Source of the DNA: JBFGJY01 sp041576975
Lineage (GTDB): Bacteria; Pseudomonadota; Gammaproteobacteria; UBA4575
DNA: 19,975 nt
Direction of reading: 5' to 3'
Assembly (NCBI GenBank): GCA_041576975.1
Contig: JBFGJY010000046.1
Coordinates: 1 to 19,975 of the forward strand
Part shown: piece by piece, positions 15,288 to 19,975 of the stretch
Layout: the number at the start of each line of letters is the position of its first letter
Position numbering within the stretch: position 1 is the stretch's first letter
Translations under genes and position numbers: made by a program
Notes under the pieces: generated by a model
Database searches by the model: none
What the model saw: only the letters and a program-made list of their open reading frames with translations
What the model was told of the DNA's origin: nothing

Positions 15288-15848
15288 GTGGATATGTCCC
15301 AGCATGGAAGTTCAAAGTCAAATGACAGCCCTCGCTTTGCAGATCTTCTCAGCGATGTAAAACCCCTTAATTCGAATCACTCAAATATAGCAGAAGACCA
15401 CGCACCTAAGCCTAAACCCACTCCCAGAGAAACACTCAAAGATAAACAGCGTGTTCTAAATGAATCTTTAGACATTAGCCTTGAATTTGAAGATTTACAA
15501 CCGGGTGATACTCTTTCTTTTTGTAGACCTGGGATTCAAAAAAATATATTCCGGAAACTTAAAAAAGGGCAATTCAGCGTAGGCGCCGAATTAGATTTGC
15601 ACGGAATGACTATTGCTGAAGCTCAACCAGCGCTTACTCAATTTATACGAGTATCTCGAGAGAAAAATATACGTTGTGTAAGGATTATTCATGGAAAGGG
15701 ATATGGCTCTAGCAATAAAGGGCCAAAACTAAAACCAATGGTCAATCAATGGCTACAAAAAAGAAATGAAATATTAGCTTTTTGTTCAGCACGTCCTATC
15801 GATGGCGGTACTGGAGCAGTATACGTATTGTTGAAATCCCTTCCTTAG
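15288..15848 (+). CDS. Smr-domain protein, SmrA-like
   Basis: Smr domains are small nuclease or nicking domains; bacterial stand-alone members such as SmrB act in ribosome rescue, and SmrA's job is less clear. The 186-residue product has a hydrophilic N-terminal tail (about 1-60), a short DTLSFCRPGIQ block, and the Smr domain with DLHG at 103-106 and HGKG at 135-138. It ends in AFCSARPIDGGTGAVYVLLK, which resembles SmrA more than SmrB. The DLHG motif is intact, supporting nuclease activity. The start may be the GTG at 15288 or the ATG at 15294; neither has a strong ribosome binding site. It converges on the interrupted cyclase gene. Confidence 0.9.
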   Translation: MDMSQHGSSKSNDSPRFADLLSDVKPLNSNHSNIAEDHAPKPKPTPRETLKDKQRVLNESLDISLEFEDLQPGDTLSFCRPGIQKNIFRKLKKGQFSVGAELDLHGMTIAEAQPALTQFIRVSREKNIRCVRIIHGKGYGSSNKGPKLKPMVNQWLQKRNEILAFCSARPIDGGTGAVYVLLKSLP

Positions 15849-15865
15849 TTAGGGCCAGTGAATAG

Positions 15866-16957
15866 TTAAGAATGATTCTGCAGAAATATATTGGAATCTA
15901 AATTAGATAGCGGCTCTTCAAAAATATATGTTTGATTTCCACCAGAATTTTTGGCTGTATAACATGCCATATCTGCAAATTTTAACACTTGATTAAAGTC
16001 TATATCATTTTGATCTACACCTACTATACCAACGCTTATACCAACTTTTAATTTAGTCCCATCCTATTCCATTACGTAATCACTAATTTTCTGACAAATA
16101 GTCTCTGCAATTGTAATTCCTTTTTTCAAGGGACAACATTTCAGTAATAATCCGAACTCATCACCACCCAAACGAGCAACAATATCCCCTTCACGCACTT
16201 GTTCTTTTAATAATTTACCTATTTGAATTAGCATGCGATCACCTGCGGCATGTCTTGCAATATCATTAACCTTTTTAAATCCATCGAGATCGCAAAATAA
16301 AATGGTATGATGGAAACGACCCTTATCATCGCGCCGAATCGATTTATAAAATGCATCTTTAAAACCGCGGCGATTGTATATCGGAACTAACGGATCGTGT
16401 ATGGCTTGTAATTTTATTTTCGTATTCGCACGTTGCAGTGATTGTAATAACAATGCAACATATGGCGGAATAATAATCATCATCGCAAATACGGTAATAG
16501 TAATTAATACTTCATTGCGCCAATACTCACTCACGAAAACCACATAACCAAACCCAACCAGTGAGATAAAAAGGGTAAAAAATAAATAACGCACACCATA
16601 ACGAAATCCATTACCTACTATTATCAATAAATACACTACAGAAAATGGTGCGGTATAGGTCTTGCCTAGTAATAGCGCAATTGAAATAAACGTTACATCA
16701 TGAAATAAGCCAGAAATTCTGCGTGCAATTGACGGCGCGGTATAAATAATTATGCTGACAATAATCAACACACATATGCTTATCGAAATTCCAGTTAATA
16801 TATAAATTTTGTTCAATACATCAGCCTTGATTTGACTGCGAAAATAAGGAGAGAGGAAATAACCAAACATGAACAACACCATCACGATACGCAGCATCGA
16901 TTGAGCAAATTCGCTATCCTCACGCGAAGCGATGCGCTGATTTATGGCTTCAAGCAT
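15866..16957 (-). pseudogene. Membrane diguanylate cyclase (GGDEF) interrupted by an in-frame TAG
   Basis: The gene would make c-di-GMP from two GTP at the inner membrane. From the ATG at 16957, 297 codons encode about six hydrophobic segments (roughly residues 20-175) and most of a GGDEF domain: DLDGF at 223-227, NDIARHAAGD, an RxxD inhibitory site (REGD, 255-258) and GGDEF at 264-268. A TAG at 16064-16066 then stops translation. I read the same frame on: 65 further codons to a TAA at 15866-15868 encode the missing end of the domain (KVGISVGIVG, then DMACYTAKNSGGNQ, matching the family's ALYRAK...G.N block). TAG differs from the Trp codon TGG by one base, which fits a recent nonsense mutation. 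The domain's first motif is also altered (DPLVPIYNRR for DPLTGLYNRR). Alternatives are amber suppression or a sequence error. Confidence 0.85.
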
Positions 16958-17226
16958 GGTGGTATCAGTGTTAGCCCTTTACATTTAGCAGCGATCCATC
17001 TGAGTGTGATCGCAGACTATACCTCTTTATTATACAATTACTTAATGAGATTATTTTTATATATAGAACTAAGCTGGAATTTTAAATCAAAAACTTATTG
17101 GATCTGCTTAAAGTCGACAGGTTGCAGATTCTCTGCTCTAGCCGGCTTAACTAAATCTGCTTTTTGCTGAAACGATCAGAACATAGCCGATTAAGTATGC
17201 TACTAGCAGTTTATGAATTGAGGCAA
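16958..17226. other. Intergenic region upstream of the cyclase gene
   Basis: This is 269 bp without a convincing gene. A GCGATC/GATCGC dyad lies near 16991-17013 in the cyclase upstream DNA. A terminator-like stem-loop on the plus strand is listed separately. A -10-like TATACA occurs near 17031-17036 without a recognisable -35. Confidence 0.4.
17124..17165 (+). terminator. Terminator-like stem-loop with T tract, plus strand
   Basis: GCAGATT (17124-17130) and AATCTGC (17154-17160) form a 7-bp stem around a 23-nt loop that itself contains the palindrome AGCCGGCT. It is followed directly by five T residues. The orientation is plus, yet no plus-strand gene lies between the Smr gene (ending 15848) and here. 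It could end a small RNA or be chance. Confidence 0.35.
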
Positions 17227-17427
17227 TTATTTAGATTTTTTAATTTCATCACATGCTTGCATAAACTGTTCACGTGTAATTTCTCCCTTGGAAAACAGCC
17301 TCAAATATTTTTTTGCATGATTGTTTTCATCAGCCCATTCTATGGTTTCAAGAAAAGCCCTCTGTTCCTCACCAGTGAGGCCATATAATTTTCTTGCCAA
17401 TTCAATGGATTTAAATCCTGTACTCAT
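17227..17427 (-). CDS. Small SHOCT-like hypothetical protein, 66 residues
   Basis: I do not recognise a named family with certainty. The product is helical-looking and charged, with no signal peptide, membrane segment or cysteine cluster besides one Cys. The C-terminal half (YLRLFSKGEITREQFMQAC) resembles the SHOCT short C-terminal domain, in which a helix is followed by a glycine turn, an I/T step and a second helix. The N-terminal half (LYGLTGEEQRAFLETIEWA) has a similar helix pattern. The ATG at 17427 has no strong Shine-Dalgarno. It is isolated, between the interrupted cyclase and the thioesterase, all on the minus strand. Amino-acid composition looks like a real protein, so I keep it at moderate confidence. 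Confidence 0.55.
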   Translation of the reverse strand: MSTGFKSIELARKLYGLTGEEQRAFLETIEWADENNHAKKYLRLFSKGEITREQFMQACDEIKKSK

Positions 17428-17667
17428 ATTAGTTTCATCAATTAATATAGTTTTGACTTTTAAAAAATAAGGTTAACTATAAAAAATAACAGAACATATT
17501 AGGCAAATATACTCTATATATACATAAAAAAATTAGCGGTTTGTCTTGAGTCACTGAATCGCTTGAGAGCCGACAATACACCACATTTGGAAGTGGGCTG
17601 ATGGCTCGGTATAAATACTATAGACCTGGGCAATCAAGCAAATATCTCAAAGTTTGACAATTGCAAT

Positions 17668-18129
17668 TTACTTTTTCATATACCCTTGTGGGCGCAAAGC
17701 GACATCGCATTCAATTGCAGCGCAAACAGATCCATCTTTTAAATAGTATGCATATTTGAATGTAGGTGTACTGCGGCCTCTCTCTTTAAGATCTTTTTCA
17801 ATTTTGGGCACCAAATCTGGCGGAAAATCAAAACGTAATTCTAAATCAGTAGTACCCGCACGTATGAAATCTATTTGTAATTTGCGTGTCCAGGCTGCAT
17901 AGCCTGGAAACAACTTTCCACATGAAAGCGCTGCAATAGGATCTGCAAGGGATGCAATAAATCCGCCAAACATCGTACCTTGATGATTGATTGCAGCTTT
18001 AGACAGTGGAAGTAGTAATCGAATTTTACGCCAGTCTGGAGTGAGTTCCAAAATTTTGACTTGCATCATTTTAAACGGCTCAAAGTTTTCGAGCCGTTTG
18101 ATGGCACCGCCTAGTTCAACATCAGCCAT
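17668..18129 (-). CDS. DUF4442-family hot-dog thioesterase
   Basis: Hot-dog proteins of this group are probable acyl-CoA thioesterases; the substrate here is not known. The 153-residue product has the family hallmark NHQGTMFGGFIASLAD near residues 48-63, which forms the active-site helix. It also has a hydrophobic AALSCGKLFPGYAAWT segment and a terminal VCAAIECDVALRPQG strand. It is cytoplasmic, with no signal peptide. The ATG at 18129 has a good AGGGGAG about 8 nt upstream. It lies 162 bp after fadE on the same strand. The pairing suggests turnover of acyl-CoA produced or consumed in beta-oxidation, which is inference. Confidence 0.8.
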   Translation of the reverse strand: MADVELGGAIKRLENFEPFKMMQVKILELTPDWRKIRLLLPLSKAAINHQGTMFGGFIASLADPIAALSCGKLFPGYAAWTRKLQIDFIRAGTTDLELRFDFPPDLVPKIEKDLKERGRSTPTFKYAYYLKDGSVCAAIECDVALRPQGYMKK

Positions 18130-18291
18130 TCTGAAACTCCCCTAAAATATAGTTTTTTTTATCTCAACTTTTACTTTTTCTAATTGTTGATGGATTACTT
18201 CGGTGTTTGCGTGATCATAAAACACAGTAGATTGTTTCGCTTTGCTCACAATAGCAACGAAGGTTAAATGTCTACTTAGTTTGAGGTGTGA

Positions 18292-19975
18292 TTAAGCGGC
18301 CTCTTTGGCATTTTTACTAGTCGATTTCCTAGCTGCTTTTTTAACCGATTTCTGTGCTGCGACTTTTTGAGCAGGCGGAAAATCATCTACCATAATTGCT
18401 GCACGTGTTGCCACATGTGCTTCTTCAACTAATTTTGCTTCTTGTTGGGTTATCACGCCTTGAGCAACTGCATCTTCTAACCAATTGTTCGGTCTACCCA
18501 ACTCAGGAGCAAATATGCGTGCATTTCTAAGCTTGCGCCCCGCTTCTCTAGCGGCAACCACAGCATTAAATGCGTATTGAACACGTCCTAATGGATCTTG
18601 TGGATCTACGCTCTTAAAAATTCCATCCGTAAGACGGTCTCTTGCTTCAGAAGGTTCGATCAACATTTTTGCGACCTCATGTCCTACGCGATCATTTGGG
18701 TATCGCAAGCTTTTGCCTGTTGGAAAAACAAAAATTCGAAGAATTTGTCCAAAGAAAACTGATGGGAAATTACGCATGATCTCATCTAATGCATCTTGCA
18801 CATTGTAAAGACAATATTTTGTACTCCATTCCACCAGTGGCAAGTCTTCTGCTGGTCGCCCTGTATCTTCAAATCGTTTTAATATTGCTGAGCATAAATA
18901 CATATAACTTAGCGCGTCAGCAAAACGGCCAGAGAGTTTCTCTTTGCGTTTTAATCCACCGCCTAAAAACAACATCGCAAAGTCAGAGATAAATGCATAA
19001 CTCGCACTCATCCTAGCCAAACGCTTAAAGTAGCCTTTAGTTGGTCCTTGAATAGGACTTGGTGCAAGTCTGCTACGTGTTAGACCATACAAAAATGATC
19101 TTGCACCGTTGCGGACGGCATAACCTAGATGTTTAAATAAAGCCTGATCAAACTGTTCAAGTCCTGCCTCTTGATTTGGATTGGATGCAGCATTAACTTC
19201 TTCGATTAAATGCGGATGACAACGCATCGCGCCTTGACCAAAAATAATCAAACTTCGTGTTAGGATATTTGCGCCTTCAACGGTGATACTAATTGGTATA
19301 GATTGATAAACGCGTGCAAGATAATTACTTGGGCCAATACAAATACCTCTGCCGCCATGTATATCCATGGCATCGTTAATGACCTGACGCATACCTTCTG
19401 TGTTGTGATATTTAAGGATCGCGGTGACCACAGAAGGCTTTTCACCATGATCAATTGCTGAAGCAGTAAGCCTGCGCCCTGCCTCCATCATGTAGGTCAA
19501 GCCCCCTATTCTTGTTAGCGCTTCTTCAACACCTTCGAACTTTCCAATTGGAACATTGAATTGTTTACGTATACGTGCGTATGCACCCGTCATATAACTG
19601 GCAAACTTTCCGGATCCGGTTCCTAAGGCGGGTAATGAGATACCGCGTCCAACAGAGAGACACTCAACTAGCATGCGCCAACCATTGCCAATTTGTTCTT
19701 GCCCACCAATGATCCAATCCATGGGTATAAACACATCTTTGCCCCAATTCGGTCCATTTTGAAATGCGGAATTAAGCGGATAATGACGATTACCGATGTT
19801 TACCCCATCGGTGTTAGTAGGAATTAATGCACAGGTGATGCCTAAATCTTCTTTATCGCCTAGCAATCCATCGGGGTCATAGGCTTTAAATGCAAGGCCT
19901 AAAACTGTAGCTACCGGACCGAGTGTGATATAGCGTTTTTCCCAATTGAGACGTAGACCTAAAACTTCCTTTCCT
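18292..19975 (-). CDS. fadE: Acyl-CoA dehydrogenase FadE, 3' part (cut by window edge)
   Basis: FadE catalyses the first, FAD-dependent oxidation of acyl-CoA in beta-oxidation. The frame is open to the right edge (the codons before 19866 read EVLGLRLNWEKRYITLGPVATVLGLAFKAYDP in two joined blocks), so about 560 C-terminal residues of a usual ~800 are present. Visible: FIPMDWIIGGQEQIGNGWRML, GISLPALGTG, DIHGGRGICIGPSN, and ITVEGANILTRS with the probable catalytic Glu. The FadE-specific C-terminal region (DUF1974) ends in ELGRPNNWLEDAV and AAIMVDDFPP. After it comes a Lys/Ala-rich tail of about 26 residues. The start codon is outside the window; an apparent TTG start at 19866 is inside the domain and is not real. 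Confidence 0.95.
   Translation of the reverse strand, partial: GKEVLGLRLNWEKRYITLGPVATVLGLAFKAYDPDGLLGDKEDLGITCALIPTNTDGVNIGNRHYPLNSAFQNGPNWGKDVFIPMDWIIGGQEQIGNGWRMLVECLSVGRGISLPALGTGSGKFASYMTGAYARIRKQFNVPIGKFEGVEEALTRIGGLTYMMEAGRRLTASAIDHGEKPSVVTAILKYHNTEGMRQVINDAMDIHGGRGICIGPSNYLARVYQSIPISITVEGANILTRSLIIFGQGAMRCHPHLIEEVNAASNPNQEAGLEQFDQALFKHLGYAVRNGARSFLYGLTRSRLAPSPIQGPTKGYFKRLARMSASYAFISDFAMLFLGGGLKRKEKLSGRFADALSYMYLCSAILKRFEDTGRPAEDLPLVEWSTKYCLYNVQDALDEIMRNFPSVFFGQILRIFVFPTGKSLRYPNDRVGHEVAKMLIEPSEARDRLTDGIFKSVDPQDPLGRVQYAFNAVVAAREAGRKLRNARIFAPELGRPNNWLEDAVAQGVITQQEAKLVEEAHVATRAAIMVDDFPPAQKVAAQKSVKKAARKSTSKNAKEAA

Noticed and set aside
16064..16066. TAG as pyrrolysine or other recoding site
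   Set aside because: The position fits a Trp codon, no recoding structure is evident, and diguanylate cyclases are not known pyrrolysine proteins; a nonsense mutation or error is simpler.
17659..17668. AATTGCAATT palindrome at the thioesterase stop
   Set aside because: Short, AT-rich and expected by chance; no T tract follows.
18203..18225. GTGTTT/AAACAC dyad upstream of the thioesterase gene as terminator of fadE
   Set aside because: Six-bp stem with an 11-nt loop and no T tract downstream on the minus strand.
19866..19866. Apparent fadE start at a TTG
   Set aside because: The frame is open to the window edge and upstream codons encode conserved FadE sequence, so the gene is truncated by the window.
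1..19975. CRISPR arrays, insertion sequences, attachment sites, tRNA or rRNA genes
   Set aside because: No regularly spaced repeats, transposase or integrase reading frames, terminal inverted repeats or tRNA cloverleaf patterns were seen by eye.

Overview
The window looks like a chromosomal segment of a moderately AT-rich gammaproteobacterium. The evidence is gene content and order: lolA-ftsK next to a divergent trxB and aat, an alaC-hom-thrC run, a surE-pcm-yqaA-nlpD run, and a FadE-type acyl-CoA dehydrogenase. The lineage below class level cannot be read from the sequence. No transposase, integrase, phage gene, tRNA, rRNA or CRISPR array was found. Nearly everything is housekeeping, and the unusual points are in small details and in missing neighbours.

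Layout. Positions 1-2769 (minus): ftsK followed by the 5' part of lolA. Positions 2770-3137: divergent intergenic region with an 18-bp palindrome. Positions 3138-6389 (plus): trxB, a FemAB/GNAT-like protein (COG3146 type) and aat, with a 345-bp gap before aat. Positions 6399-11907 (minus): alaC, hom and thrC (alanine and threonine synthesis), then a TraB/GumN-family secreted protein and an orphan TfpX/TfpZ type IV pilin accessory protein. Positions 11999-12391 (plus): a small Mth938/Xcc1710-like protein whose 3' end overlaps nlpD. Positions 12381-15196 (minus): surE, pcm, yqaA and nlpD, partly coupled by overlapping stop and start codons. rpoS, the usual next gene after nlpD in this class, is absent here. 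Positions 15288-15848 (plus): an SmrA-like Smr-domain gene. Positions 15866-16957 (minus): a membrane diguanylate cyclase gene interrupted in the GGDEF domain by a single in-frame TAG where a Trp codon would fit; the rest of the domain continues in the same frame. Positions 17227-17427 (minus): a 66-residue SHOCT-like small protein. Positions 17668-19975 (minus): the 3' part of fadE, then a DUF4442 hot-dog thioesterase.

Functionally the window covers chromosome segregation (FtsK), lipoprotein traffic (LolA), redox (TrxB), N-end-rule tagging (Aat), amino-acid biosynthesis, a stationary-phase/protein-repair/cell-separation cluster (SurE, Pcm, NlpD), c-di-GMP signalling (apparently broken) and beta-oxidation. 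I do not see a clear, wholly new multi-gene system. The best leads are the amber-interrupted cyclase, the surE-pcm-yqaA-nlpD cluster without rpoS, the orphan TfpX/TfpZ gene and the small SHOCT-like ORF.
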